64,000 nt of DNA from JBARRO01 sp049644265. Its GTDB lineage: Bacteria; Bacteroidota; Ignavibacteria; UBA10030. The position numbers and the translations under genes were made by a program. Shown piece by piece: positions 1-8,333 of the stretch (positions are counted from its first letter, which is position 1; every line of letters starts with the position of its first letter). The stretch spans positions 1 through 64,000 of the forward strand of contig JBARRO010000048.1 of assembly GCA_049644265.1 (NCBI GenBank), read 5' to 3'. The notes under the pieces are model-generated. The model did not search any database, was not told the DNA's origin, and saw nothing but the letters and a program-made list of their open reading frames with translations.

Positions 1-448
1 CTTCAGGTATGCGTCCGACCTCCGTGATAAAATCGCACGCCTCAGCGCCGGAGAACTCCACGTTTGCCCGCGTCGTGTCAAAATGCGTGTTGTTGGGGAT
101 GCTCTTCCCTGCTCCTCCTACGATGGAAAACAGAATTCTCTCGGCAGCTCTTCCCTGGTGTGTAGGAATGACGTGCTTCATCCCCGTCAGGTCCCGAACA
201 GCATTCTCAAACCGGAAATAGCTTTTCGAACCCGCATACGATTCGTCCCCCTCCATCATTCCAGCCCACTGCTTCGCACTCATCGCCGATGTCCCGCTGT
301 CGGTCAGCAGATCAATGAGGACATCATCTGCTGGGATCAGGAACGGATTGTAAAAGGCCTTCCGAAGGATCGTTTCACGTTCTGCGACAGTGGTAAACTT
401 AATCGGCTCAACGGATTTTATCTTGAACGGCTCGATAATTGTTTTCAT
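1..448 (-). CDS. tnaA: Tryptophanase / tyrosine phenol-lyase family, N-terminal part
   Basis: This is the first ~149 codons of a PLP-dependent beta-eliminating lyase; the rest lies beyond the window edge. Hallmarks are a PFKIKSVEPI start, LIDLLTDSGT near residue 44, KQWAGMMEGDESYAGS and the IPTHQGRAAERILFS block. Family members split tryptophan to indole, pyruvate and ammonia, or tyrosine to phenol. The THQGRAAE and FDTTRANVEF stretches are what I remember from non-enteric tryptophanases, so tryptophanase is preferred, but substrate cannot be fixed without the C-terminal half. The ATG at 448 overlaps the TGA of the upstream peroxiredoxin gene by 4 bases (ATGA), which suggests translational coupling. 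Confidence 0.85.
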   Translation of the reverse strand, partial: MKTIIEPFKIKSVEPIKFTTVAERETILRKAFYNPFLIPADDVLIDLLTDSGTSAMSAKQWAGMMEGDESYAGSKSYFRFENAVRDLTGMKHVIPTHQGRAAERILFSIVGGAGKSIPNNTHFDTTRANVEFSGAEACDFITEVGRIPE

Positions 449-942
449 AAATCCCAGGCCTGTTTATTGTATGCCTTGATCGTCTCCTCTTCTTTCAGCT
501 CGGTGAGTACGCGTACGACATGCTTCCAGTGCCGGTCGATCAGGAGTTCATGGTGTGCAATACCGCGGATGATGGATCGTTTGTCGATCACATACGTGAT
601 CCTGCGAATAGCCACGCCGCGCAACCAGAGGGCACGGTAATTCCGGCAGACTTCCAGTTTCGGGTCGCTTGCGAGCGGGAACGCCAACCCGTACTCGCGG
701 GCAAATTTCTTGTGCACCTCAAGACTATCGCCGCTTACCCCGATGATCTCGGTATCGAGCTCATGAATCTTTTCGATATGCTCCGTGAAGAGGCATCCTT
801 CCTTCGTGCACCCCCAGGTAAAGTCCTTCGGGTAGAAATACAACACGACATTGCGCTCGCCCCGCTGGTCGCTCAGGCGGAACCTGACTCCGGTGTGGAG
901 GCGGAGTTCAAAGTCTGGTGCGCGGTCACCGATGTTTAACAC
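445..942 (-). CDS. bcp: Bcp-type thioredoxin-dependent peroxiredoxin
   Basis: A 165-residue AhpC/TSA-fold protein of the Bcp/PrxQ group, which reduces hydrogen peroxide and alkyl hydroperoxides using thioredoxin. The motif KDFTWGCTKEGC places the peroxidatic Cys at 45 and the second Cys at 50, the usual CX4C spacing of PrxQ. The start is a GTG at 942 with AAGGA about seven bases upstream. The gene lies just after the apt terminator, with no obvious promoter in the 20-base gap, so expression may need read-through or a promoter inside apt. It overlaps the tryptophanase gene by 4 bases. Confidence 0.9.
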   Translation of the reverse strand: MLNIGDRAPDFELRLHTGVRFRLSDQRGERNVVLYFYPKDFTWGCTKEGCLFTEHIEKIHELDTEIIGVSGDSLEVHKKFAREYGLAFPLASDPKLEVCRNYRALWLRGVAIRRITYVIDKRSIIRGIAHHELLIDRHWKHVVRVLTELKEEETIKAYNKQAWDL

Positions 943-960
943 GGGAATTTCCTTAGAAAT

Positions 961-985
961 AAAAAAGCCCCTGGTCGCGAGGGGC
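961..985 (-). terminator. Rho-independent terminator after apt
   Basis: On the minus strand, GCCCCT and AGGGGC form a 6-bp GC-rich stem with a 7-base loop, followed by TTTTTT. It lies 27 bases after the apt stop codon and 19 bases before the bcp start. Confidence 0.8.
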
Positions 986-1011
986 GGACAGCGAACGGTT
1001 GTATCATGCTG

Positions 1012-1536
1012 CTATTCTGCATCATATTGGATGATCGAGAACACATCGTGTTTCTCCAGGCGACTTCTTCCTTTCAGAAATGATAATTCAATGAGGAAGG
1101 AAACGCCCACGATTGTTCCGCCAAGTTTCTCCACGAGTTTGATGGCCGCCAGCATGGTCCCCCCCGTAGCCAGAAGATCGTCGTGCAGGAGAATTCTGTC
1201 GCTCCGCTGCACGGCGTCCTTGTGAATCTCTACGACGTCTGTGCCGTACTCCAGGGCATACTCCTCCCGAACAGTCTCCGCCGGAAGTTTCCCTTTCTTC
1301 CGGACCGGCACGAATCCCGCATTGAGTCGAACGGCCAGAGCTCCACCGAGAACAAAGCCCCGGGATTCGATTCCGACAACCTTGTCAATTCGTGAAGATT
1401 GATAATGTTCAGCCAAAATGTCGACGGATCGTTTGAGGGCTTTTGCATCCTTGAGCAGCGTGGTGATGTCGCGGAAGACGATGCCCTTCTTCGGAAAATC
1501 AGGAACGTTCCGGATTGCCTCAGCGAGAGGATGCAT
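1012..1536 (-). CDS. apt: Adenine phosphoribosyltransferase
   Basis: A 174-residue cytosolic enzyme that converts adenine and PRPP to AMP in purine salvage. The PRPP-binding loop ILLHDDLLATGGT is at residues 115-127, and the conserved VVGIESRGFVLGGALA block is at 53-68. Length is typical of the family. The gene starts 18 bases after the crotonase-family stop and is followed by a clear terminator, so it is probably the last gene of a glnA/echA/apt transcript. Confidence 0.95.
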   Translation of the reverse strand: MHPLAEAIRNVPDFPKKGIVFRDITTLLKDAKALKRSVDILAEHYQSSRIDKVVGIESRGFVLGGALAVRLNAGFVPVRKKGKLPAETVREEYALEYGTDVVEIHKDAVQRSDRILLHDDLLATGGTMLAAIKLVEKLGGTIVGVSFLIELSFLKGRSRLEKHDVFSIIQYDAE

Positions 1537-1554
1537 GGTTGCTCTGCGGATTGG

Positions 1555-2370
1555 TTACCACTTGATCGGTTCTTTTTTCAGAAAAGACTCAATTCCCTTT
1601 TTGCAGTCGTCTGTCATCCTGGTCAACGCGTTGAGGTTTGCGGCGTAGTCCAGGGCGTCGTTTGTCGACATTCCGTGAACCCGGGCGAGCAGCTCTTTGA
1701 CCAACCCCATCGAGGAGGCACTATTCTTCTGAACCATTTCTACTGCCAGCTTCATGCCCGCAGAGTTCAATTCGATGGCCGGGACGATCTCATTTACCAG
1801 TCCGATCCTCATTGCCTCGTCTGCCGACAGGTTGTTGCCGCGGAGAGTCAACTCACGCGCCTTCGCTTCGCCCACCCTCCGGACCAGGAACAGCATGACG
1901 ATTGCAGGGATAAAGCCAATCCGCACTTCTGTGTAGCCAAAGATTGCAGTCTCCCGGGCGGCCACGACAATGTCACACACGGTTGCCAGGCCGCATCCCC
2001 CCGCAAGCGCAGGGCCGTGCACCAAGGCGATGACGGGTTTCCGAAGTGTGTAGACCTGCAGGAACAGCTTCATCAGGTTTGTAGAATCCTGCTGATTCTG
2101 GTTGAAATCGAATTTCGACATCCGTTGGAGGTACGCCAGGTCTGCCCCCGAGCAGAACGATTCGCCCTCTGCCTTCAACACGACCACCTTGACTGCCGAG
2201 TCTTTTTGCGCCAGGTTGAACGCCGAGGTAAGTTCCGCGACCATGGCGTCATCGAGAGCATTATGCTTCTCAGGACGGCTAAGCACCACTGTGCCGATTC
2301 GCTGGTCCACAGAGTATTTGATGCGGGTAAAATCCACTTGGGGTGAGAACGGACGCCGAAAAAGTAGCAA
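1555..2370 (-). CDS. Enoyl-CoA hydratase/isomerase (crotonase) family protein
   Basis: A crotonase-fold protein of up to 271 residues. Oxyanion-hole elements are CSGADLAYL (73-81) and the GPALAGGCGLA loop (119-129). The first catalytic Glu of classical enoyl-CoA hydratase is Gly (G127), while the second is kept (E148 in GYTEVRIGFIPA). This GGxGL plus EVRxGxIPA pattern is seen in methylglutaconyl-CoA hydratase-like (LiuC) proteins, so a role in leucine or other acyl-CoA breakdown is possible but unproven. The first 11 residues look non-conserved; a GTG at 2337 giving VDFTRIKYSV is a likely true start. It sits between glnA and apt. Confidence 0.85.
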   Translation of the reverse strand: MLLFRRPFSPQVDFTRIKYSVDQRIGTVVLSRPEKHNALDDAMVAELTSAFNLAQKDSAVKVVVLKAEGESFCSGADLAYLQRMSKFDFNQNQQDSTNLMKLFLQVYTLRKPVIALVHGPALAGGCGLATVCDIVVAARETAIFGYTEVRIGFIPAIVMLFLVRRVGEAKARELTLRGNNLSADEAMRIGLVNEIVPAIELNSAGMKLAVEMVQKNSASSMGLVKELLARVHGMSTNDALDYAANLNALTRMTDDCKKGIESFLKKEPIKW

Positions 2371-2413
2371 GAAGCGTCCCCAAATGCAAGGAAGATGGAG
2401 GATAAAATGCCGA

Positions 2414-2431
2414 TCCCGACCGAAGTCGGGA
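2414..2431. other. Hairpin between glnA and the crotonase gene
   Basis: TCCCGAC and GTCGGGA form a perfect 7-bp stem around a CGAA tetraloop. There is no adjacent T-tract in either direction, so it is unlikely to be a simple intrinsic terminator. It could be an mRNA processing or stability element 30 bases after the glnA stop. Confidence 0.45.
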
Positions 2432-2460
2432 CCGGAGAGAGAATTTATGACTGCAGATTC

Positions 2461-3897
2461 TCACGCATCGTAATAGAGCATGAACTCGTACGGATGCGGT
2501 CTCAGCTGCACGGGTTGGATCTCCTTGGTAATCTTGTAGTCGATCCACGTCTCGATGATATCCTCTGTAAAGACGTCCCCGCGAAGCAGGAATTCATGGT
2601 CGTGCTCGAGGGCTTTCAACGCCTCGGTCAGTGAACCTGGCGCTGAAGGGACATCCTTGAGTTGCTCGGGCGTCATGTCATAGATGTCCTTGTCGAGCGG
2701 CTTCCCCGGATCGATCTTGTTCATGATGCCATCCAGCCCTGCCATGAGGAGCGCTGCAAACCCGAGGTAGGGATTGCAGGTCGGGTCGGGGCAGCGGAAT
2801 TCGATGCGCTTTGCTTTTGGATTCGAGGAATACATCGGAATGCGCACCGACGCCGAGCGATTTCTTTGCGAGTATGCCAGGTTGACTGGAGCTTCAAATC
2901 CCGGTACGAGTCTCTTGTAGGAGTTTGTCGTCGGGTTCGTGATGGCGCAAAGCGCCGGCGCATGCTTCAGCAGACCGCCAATGTAGTACATGGCCATTTC
3001 ACTGAGTCCGGCGTATCCGTTCCCTGCGAAGAGCGGCTTTCCGCCTTTCCAGAGGCTTTGATGGACATGCATGCCGGATCCGTTGTCGCCAAAGATCGGT
3101 TTCGGCATGAAGGTCACGGTCTTTCCGTGCTTCTTGGCAACGTTCTTCGTGATATACTTATACACAAGGTAGTTATCCGCCATGCGGGTCAGCGTGTCAC
3201 GGCGCATGTCGATCTCCGTCTGTCCTGCAGTGGCCACTTCATGGTGGTGGACTTCCACGTGGATCCCGACGTCCTCAAGGGTCAGCACCATGTCGGAGCG
3301 AATGTCCTGCATGCTGTCGATCGGAGCGGCCGGAAAGTAACCTTCTTTGAACCGGGGCTTGTGACCGAGGTTCTGTTTGCCGTTCGAACCGCTGTTCCAG
3401 AAGCCTTCTTCAGAATCCAGATAGTAGTAGCCAAATTCGTGGGATTGGTCAAACCGCACGTTGTCAAGGATGAAGAACTCCGGTTCCGGGCCGAAATAGG
3501 AAGTGTCCGCGATTCCGCTGTTCTTCAGATAGGCCTCCGCTTTCTTTGCCACATAGCGTGGATCGCGGGAATAGCTTTCGTGCGTCATCGGATCGACGAT
3601 GTCACAGGTGAGACTCAGCGTAGGCACCGCAGTGAATGGATCGATAAAAAGAGTAGTGGGGTCCGGGAACAACAACATGTCGCTTTCGTGGATCTTTTGA
3701 AAACCGCGGATACTCGAGCCGTCAAAGCCGATTCCTTCATCGAAAGTCGACTGGCTGAATTCATTGGCGGTCACCGAAAAATGCTGCCACTGACCGATCA
3801 TATCCGTAAACTTCAGGTCAATGACTCTGATACCCCGGTCTTTGATGGTCTTGAAAACCTTCTCAACACCGGACGCTGCTGCGGTCTTTGTCGCCAT
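2461..3897 (-). CDS. glnA: Type I glutamine synthetase
   Basis: A 478-residue GSI that makes glutamine from glutamate, ammonia and ATP. Signature blocks are FDGSSIRGF (58-66), YFGPEPEFFIL (134-144), VHHHEVATAGQ (216-226), KPIFGDNGSGMH (266-277) and NPTTNSYKRLVPGFEAP (321-337). The loop KDIYDMTPEQ keeps a Tyr (Y406) at the place adenylylated in GSI-beta enzymes. The frame is open further upstream, but the ATG at 3897 has GAAGGAG just upstream and the alignment starts there. It follows an Lrp-family gene by 31 bases, which suggests a regulator-target operon. Confidence 0.97.
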   Translation of the reverse strand: MATKTAAASGVEKVFKTIKDRGIRVIDLKFTDMIGQWQHFSVTANEFSQSTFDEGIGFDGSSIRGFQKIHESDMLLFPDPTTLFIDPFTAVPTLSLTCDIVDPMTHESYSRDPRYVAKKAEAYLKNSGIADTSYFGPEPEFFILDNVRFDQSHEFGYYYLDSEEGFWNSGSNGKQNLGHKPRFKEGYFPAAPIDSMQDIRSDMVLTLEDVGIHVEVHHHEVATAGQTEIDMRRDTLTRMADNYLVYKYITKNVAKKHGKTVTFMPKPIFGDNGSGMHVHQSLWKGGKPLFAGNGYAGLSEMAMYYIGGLLKHAPALCAITNPTTNSYKRLVPGFEAPVNLAYSQRNRSASVRIPMYSSNPKAKRIEFRCPDPTCNPYLGFAALLMAGLDGIMNKIDPGKPLDKDIYDMTPEQLKDVPSAPGSLTEALKALEHDHEFLLRGDVFTEDIIETWIDYKITKEIQPVQLRPHPYEFMLYYDA

Positions 3898-3928
3898 ACG
3901 GCTTCTCCTTCGTGCAAGAGGTGAATGG

Positions 3929-4393
3929 TTATTTATGATTTGAAATTCGGATGCGAGTTGTCTCTTTCTGCGTGGAGAGCACCACACAAGTTGTCGTTTT
4001 TGCCACGCCGACCCAGGATTGAATCTTGGCGAGGAGTTTCTCAAGGCTCGCTGTGTTCTCCGTCCGCACCTTCAGCATGTGCGTCCCGTCCCCTGTAATC
4101 GCGTGACATTCGAGCACTTCATCGGCATTGCTGGCATGTTCGACAAACGTGTTGAAATGCTTGGAAGAATCAATGGTAACGATGACAAAGGCCGTAACGT
4201 CCTTGCCCACAAGTTTATGGTCCACTTTTGCATAGTACCCCGTGATGTAACCGTTCTCTTCAAGCTTTCGCAATCGCTCGCTCGCCGCCGGAAGAGACAA
4301 GCCGACTTTCTCAGCCAACTCATTCCTGCGCTTTCGCCCCTCTTTTTGCAGGATCTCAAGGATCACAATATCGGTTTCGTCGAGTTGGGACAT
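3929..4393 (-). CDS. Lrp/AsnC-family transcriptional regulator
   Basis: A 154-residue regulator with an N-terminal winged helix (residues ~4-55, including LSLPAASERLRKLEENGYI) and a C-terminal RAM ligand-binding domain (~70-145) that in this family binds amino acids. The DETDIVILEILQKEGR start is typical. It is transcribed from a strong promoter at 4459-4487 and lies directly upstream of glnA, so control of glutamine synthetase and of itself is the simplest reading. No Shine-Dalgarno is evident before the ATG. Confidence 0.93.
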   Translation of the reverse strand: MSQLDETDIVILEILQKEGRKRRNELAEKVGLSLPAASERLRKLEENGYITGYYAKVDHKLVGKDVTAFVIVTIDSSKHFNTFVEHASNADEVLECHAITGDGTHMLKVRTENTASLEKLLAKIQSWVGVAKTTTCVVLSTQKETTRIRISNHK

Positions 4394-4458
4394 GGGAATA
4401 GAAAGGATGGTGAAACGATACTTAATTTATTAAGGCCATAGAGCCATCTGTCTTTACT

Positions 4459-4487
4459 AATGTAAGGTGCAAACCTTGCTTTGTCAA
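4459..4487 (-). promoter_or_regulatory. Sigma70-type promoter for the lrp-glnA unit
   Basis: On the minus strand TTGACA (4482-4487) is followed after exactly 17 bases by TACATT (4459-4464). Within the spacer, AAGGT-TTGC-ACCTT is an imperfect palindrome overlapping the promoter, a candidate operator for autoregulation. Confidence 0.7.
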
Positions 4488-4500
4488 GGTTTTTTTTCAC

Positions 4501-4535
4501 AAAAAAAAGCCGGCCGCCCAAACGGACGGCCGGCT
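4501..4535 (-). terminator. Rho-independent terminator after nagA
   Basis: On the minus strand, AGCCGGCCG (4527-4535) pairs with CGGCCGGCT (4508-4516), followed by eight T residues. It lies 22 bases after the nagA stop and ends the PASTA-rpe-nagA unit. Confidence 0.92.
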
Positions 4536-4557
4536 CAAACCCGATTCCTATGCAGCA

Positions 4558-5733
4558 TTATCCCGCCGCTTCCATCATCGAAAACTTCACCGACCCTTCG
4601 GAGACGGTCATCTGAACTTCGAATTCCTTGTCAAGCACCACGAGATCCGCATCCTTCCCCACCGCGATGATGCCCTTGTGATGGGATAAACCCAGGACCT
4701 TCGCACCGTTGAGTGACGCCATGCGAACTGCGTCGGTCAACGGGACGCCAACGAGCTGAACCATGTTCTTCACCGCCTTCTCCATCGTCAACGTGCTACC
4801 CGCAAGTGTCTTGTTCCCCAGATATGCCTTCTTTCCCTTCACGTAGATCTTCTGGTCCATGAACGTGTATTCGCCATCCGGCATTCCTGAAGCACGGATG
4901 GCGTCCGTGATCAGCAAAATTCCCCCCTCACCCTTAATCTTGTAGATCAACTTCATGACGGCGGGGTGGACATGAATACCGTCTGCGATAAGCTCCACCT
5001 TCAGTTCGTTGTGCAGAAGCGCCGCAAGGACGACTCCCGGTTCCCTGTGATGGAACGGCCGCATCGCGTTGAACATGTGCGTCACATGAGCAGCGCCGTT
5101 ATCGATCGCGGAAAGGACTTCCTGATAATTCGCAGAGGAGTGCCCGATGGACAGAACCACGTCGTTCTTTGCAGCCGCACGCATGACTTCTTCCACTCCG
5201 GGAAGTTCGGGTGCAATGGTCATTAAACGAATATATCCCTGACTAGCTTCGAACAGCTTCTGCCATCCTTTTGTCGAGGGCTGCCAGAGATAGTCGACCT
5301 TCATGGCACCGTGAAGGTCGCGATTGATGAATGGACCTTCAAGGTGGATGCCCCAAACATTCTTCGAGCCCTTTGAAATACGGCAAAATTCGGCAATCCG
5401 CGAGACATCCGCGATCATGTCCTTTTCCGGCTTACTGTAGAGAGCTGCAAGAAGGCCCGTTGTTCCATGAGAGAAAAAGAATTGCGAAATCTTCTCGACC
5501 GCTTCGACACTCATATCCGCAAAGCCGTAACCACCGCCCCCGTGAACAAGCAGATCGATAAATCCCGGGGTGAGCATCATCCCTTCGCCATCGTACACCT
5601 TCATGGTCTTGGGAATTTCTATTTCTTTTGGTCCGCCGATAGAGGAAATCTTTTTCCCGTCGATCACGACGGTTCCCTTCTCCAAGATCCGGAACGGAGT
5701 AATGATGTCGATATTCTTGATGGCAAAGCTCAT
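4558..5733 (-). CDS. nagA: N-acetylglucosamine-6-phosphate deacetylase
   Basis: A 391-residue amidohydrolase that removes acetate from GlcNAc-6-phosphate in amino-sugar recycling. Motifs: PGFIDLLVHGGGG (56-68), HLEGPF with Glu132, SIGHSSA with His198, THMFNAM with His219, IADGIHVHP (249-257) and ITDAI with Asp277. At the first metal motif (HxH in the B. subtilis enzyme), the first His is Leu62 and only His64 remains, so the metal site may be of the single-metal kind. The gene starts 27 bases after rpe and ends in a terminator. The link to a PASTA peptidoglycan-binding protein fits cell-wall sugar metabolism. Confidence 0.92.
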   Translation of the reverse strand: MSFAIKNIDIITPFRILEKGTVVIDGKKISSIGGPKEIEIPKTMKVYDGEGMMLTPGFIDLLVHGGGGYGFADMSVEAVEKISQFFFSHGTTGLLAALYSKPEKDMIADVSRIAEFCRISKGSKNVWGIHLEGPFINRDLHGAMKVDYLWQPSTKGWQKLFEASQGYIRLMTIAPELPGVEEVMRAAAKNDVVLSIGHSSANYQEVLSAIDNGAAHVTHMFNAMRPFHHREPGVVLAALLHNELKVELIADGIHVHPAVMKLIYKIKGEGGILLITDAIRASGMPDGEYTFMDQKIYVKGKKAYLGNKTLAGSTLTMEKAVKNMVQLVGVPLTDAVRMASLNGAKVLGLSHHKGIIAVGKDADLVVLDKEFEVQMTVSEGSVKFSMMEAAG

Positions 5734-5760
5734 AGAAGGGACTCTGGGATGTGCTGCTAG

Positions 5761-6420
5761 TTATGAGGAGCTTTTCCGGAGTGCGCCAACAGCGCCGCTT
5801 ACGTCCGACTGATGAAAAATTGATGTGCCAGCCACCAGGACGCTTGCGCCGGCAGCGACGACCTCCCGGGCCGTAGTCAGATCAATCCCACCGTCCACCT
5901 CAATTTCAATTTGTTTTCCGGACCGTTCAACCATCGCCCGTGTATCCCGAAGTTTCTTGAGAGATCCACGAATGAATTTCTGCCCTCCGAATCCCGGATT
6001 GACGGACATGATCAGGATCAGGTCCACATCCGGAAGCACTTCTTCAAGGGTAGCCACCGGTGTCGAAGGGTTCAACGCAACGCCGGCTTTCGCGCCAAGC
6101 TCCTTGATGCGGGCGACGGTTCTGTTCAGGTGCACGCAAGCCTCCTGGTGTACCGTGATAATATCGGCTCCCGCCGACCGGAATTCCTCGAGATATCGGT
6201 CGGGGTTTTCGATCATCAAGTGAGTGTCGAGCGGTTTGGCTGTAATCTTGCGGATGGACTTGATGACCGGCGGGCCGAAGGTGATGTTGGGGACAAAATG
6301 GCCATCCATGATATCCAGATGGAGCCAGTCCGCGCCACCGTTTTCGGCGAGCTTGATCTGTTGCTGGAGATTCGAAAAATCAGAAGCGAGGAGCGATGGG
6401 GCAATCTTGAGGTTGGGCAT
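5761..6420 (-). CDS. rpe: Ribulose-phosphate 3-epimerase
   Basis: A 219-residue TIM-barrel enzyme that interconverts ribulose-5-phosphate and xylulose-5-phosphate in the pentose phosphate pathway. Typical segments are IAPSLLASDFSNL, HLDIMDGHFVPNITFG with the metal ligands His and Asp, THLMI, MSVNPGFGGQKF and EVDGGI. Length is normal. Its ATG shares one base with the stop of the PASTA gene (TGATG). Confidence 0.96.
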   Translation of the reverse strand: MPNLKIAPSLLASDFSNLQQQIKLAENGGADWLHLDIMDGHFVPNITFGPPVIKSIRKITAKPLDTHLMIENPDRYLEEFRSAGADIITVHQEACVHLNRTVARIKELGAKAGVALNPSTPVATLEEVLPDVDLILIMSVNPGFGGQKFIRGSLKKLRDTRAMVERSGKQIEIEVDGGIDLTTAREVVAAGASVLVAGTSIFHQSDVSGAVGALRKSSS

Positions 6421-7187
6421 CAGTTTTCCAGTGTCGGTCGCCTGTCCCCCTTTTGTGCAACGAACAAATCAACAGGCTGCCCGACGCTTGCAAGCTCGCC
6501 CCCTTTGGGATACTGATCGAGCACGGTGTTGGGAAGCAGGTCGAGACTTACCTGGTAGGTCACGGAGCCGATTTTGAATCCTGCCTGCGTGAGGACTTTC
6601 TCCGCCTCGGCGAGCGTCTTCATAACAACCTTGGGAACGGCTTGTTTGTTCGCGGTCCGGCCCTGACTGACCGTCACGCTCACGAACGACCCATTCCTCA
6701 CCTTCGTGCCCGCCTGGATCGCCTGGCTGATGACCGTGTTCTCAAAAAACTCGTCGGAAGGTTCGTATTGTATGCCCCCCAGCTTCAGGCCGTATTTCTC
6801 CAGGTTGAATGTCGCATCACGAATTGACCTGCCGCGAAGACTCGGGACAACAACCAGGACTTCTCCCCCACTGATCGTGAGATAAACACCGCGACCGTAT
6901 TTGACATCGGCCTCCGCAGAAGGAACCTGTTGAACGACCGTACCAACAGGATACTGCTTGTCCGGCTTGAATTCTGATTCCTTCGCTTCCAGTCCGCTTT
7001 CCTCAAGCACGCGCTTCGCCTCTTCAAGCGGAAGACCAACCACCGACGGAACTCTCGTGGTTTTCCCTTGTTGAACATAACGCGGCATGACGACGTCATC
7101 CACAAAAAAGAACAGGACGACGACTGCTCCGGTGATAACGGCAACGATTTTTGCGTACGATCGAAGCTGGGATTTGAGGATGGGCAT
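6420..7187 (-). CDS. Membrane-anchored PASTA-domain protein
   Basis: About 255 residues: a short cytoplasmic N-terminus, one transmembrane helix (~12-30), then three PASTA domains outside the cell, at ~45-110 (VPSVVGLPLEEAKRVLEESG), ~112-178 (VPSLRGRSIRDATFNLEKYG) and ~183-250 (VPKVVMKTLAEAEKVLTQAG). PASTA domains bind peptidoglycan stem peptides or beta-lactams; no kinase or transpeptidase domain is attached here. The start MPILKSQLRS at 7187 lies only ~12 bases below a good -10 box, so the mRNA seems almost leaderless. The longer frame upstream would include the promoter and is rejected. Confidence 0.88.
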   Translation of the reverse strand: MPILKSQLRSYAKIVAVITGAVVVLFFFVDDVVMPRYVQQGKTTRVPSVVGLPLEEAKRVLEESGLEAKESEFKPDKQYPVGTVVQQVPSAEADVKYGRGVYLTISGGEVLVVVPSLRGRSIRDATFNLEKYGLKLGGIQYEPSDEFFENTVISQAIQAGTKVRNGSFVSVTVSQGRTANKQAVPKVVMKTLAEAEKVLTQAGFKIGSVTYQVSLDLLPNTVLDQYPKGGELASVGQPVDLFVAQKGDRRPTLEN

Positions 7188-7199
7188 GGCTGACGGAAG

Positions 7200-7228
7200 A
7201 ATATAGAAACAATTCCGTTGAGTATCAA
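7200..7228 (-). promoter_or_regulatory. Promoter for PASTA-rpe-nagA
   Basis: Minus strand TTGATA (7223-7228), a 17-base spacer, then TATATT (7200-7205). The predicted transcription start is about five bases from the ATG at 7187. Confidence 0.65.
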
Positions 7229-7302
7229 ATAAGTCCGCCGACACGTTCTTCTGTCCCCGATGTACTACGAGTCACACAGTGATTTCTGACCGGCCGGCTT
7301 CG

Positions 7303-7331
7303 TTGCATGGCAGTTCAAAGTTTTGTATCAT
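7303..7331 (+). promoter_or_regulatory. Promoter for the radical SAM gene cluster
   Basis: TTGCAT (7303-7308), 17 bases, then TATCAT (7326-7331), about 16 bases before the ATG at 7354. It is divergent from the PASTA promoter. No Shine-Dalgarno is seen. Confidence 0.55.
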
Positions 7332-7353
7332 TTTTCAACATTTCGTCCATCCT

Positions 7354-8325
7354 ATGCTTGATGTCGAATCTTCACCAATCAGTGTTGCCGCCGAAAGAAG
7401 TTCTTCGCTCCAGAAGGATATTCTTCGGACACTGCTGTATTTTGACATCTTCAACCACCCGCTGACCGCCAAAGAGATCTACTCGTTCCTTCCCTCCAAT
7501 TCCACAACCGCCTCTGCCGTGGAACAGGCGTGTTCATCCGAGCCGCTCCACGAGGTTATTACCCACGAGGGTCCTTACTTCCGCCTCCGCAGCGCGGGGG
7601 AAGACATTGTGGCGGACCGGCGCACGAAGGAATCCCGCGCCGCACGCTTATGGCGCATCGCCGTGTTCATGAGTCATATCATCCGCAGGTTCCCGTTCGT
7701 TCGGGCGGTGTTTGTTTCTGGTGAGCTATCCAAGGGAGTCGCGAGTCAAGACTCCGATATCGATTTTGTGATCGTCACCGCCGAGGGTCGACTCTGGATA
7801 TGCAGGACCCTCCTCATTCTGTTTAAGAAAATGTTCCTGTTGAACAGCAAGAAATTCTTTTGCCTGAATCACTTTGTGTCCGCCGACCACCTTGAAGCCG
7901 AGGACAGAAACGTATACACGGCAACCGAAATCGCCACACTCCAACCGCTCTACAACCTCGAACTCTTCAGGCAGTACCAACGCGTCAATGAATGGATTCA
8001 GACGTATCTACCGAACGCATCTACTATTTCTCATTCCCCCATCCGGAACGATCACCGCAGGTTGCTCATGCAACGTTTTCTGGAATCACTTATCCTGTCG
8101 TCCGTTGCAGACAAAGTTGATCCATGGCTCCTGCAACGCTGGAAAATGGTCTGGCGCAAACGCTATCCGGAACTACCGACGGAACGGCGCTCTCGTCTCT
8201 TTAAGTCTTCGCTCTATCTCTCCACGGCGTATGGACAGGATTTTCTCACACAAATTCTGACGAGATACCGGGACAGGCTCGAGCAGTCCAATCTCCTTTC
8301 GTACGACCACGGCCTTTCGAACTGA
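7354..8325 (+). CDS. Nucleotidyltransferase-domain protein
   Basis: About 323 residues from ATG 7354 (the frame is open to 7279). The N-terminal ~80 residues resemble a winged-helix module (DILRTLLYFDIFNHPLTAKEIY). Residues ~118-160 carry a minimal nucleotidyltransferase core: FVSGELSKG, then DSDIDFVIVTAEGR with the DxD metal pair. The remaining half is predicted helical and is not recognised. Such proteins transfer nucleotides to small molecules, proteins or tRNA; the substrate is unknown. It is the first gene of a nine-gene run with eight bases to the next gene, so it probably works with the glycosyltransferases and radical SAM enzymes that follow. Confidence 0.75.
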   Translation: MLDVESSPISVAAERSSSLQKDILRTLLYFDIFNHPLTAKEIYSFLPSNSTTASAVEQACSSEPLHEVITHEGPYFRLRSAGEDIVADRRTKESRAARLWRIAVFMSHIIRRFPFVRAVFVSGELSKGVASQDSDIDFVIVTAEGRLWICRTLLILFKKMFLLNSKKFFCLNHFVSADHLEAEDRNVYTATEIATLQPLYNLELFRQYQRVNEWIQTYLPNASTISHSPIRNDHRRLLMQRFLESLILSSVADKVDPWLLQRWKMVWRKRYPELPTERRSRLFKSSLYLSTAYGQDFLTQILTRYRDRLEQSNLLSYDHGLSN

Positions 8326-8333
8326 TCAAGACC

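Noticed and set aside
2414..2431. Terminator after glnA
   Set aside because: Good stem, but no T-tract in either direction; kept only as a hairpin.
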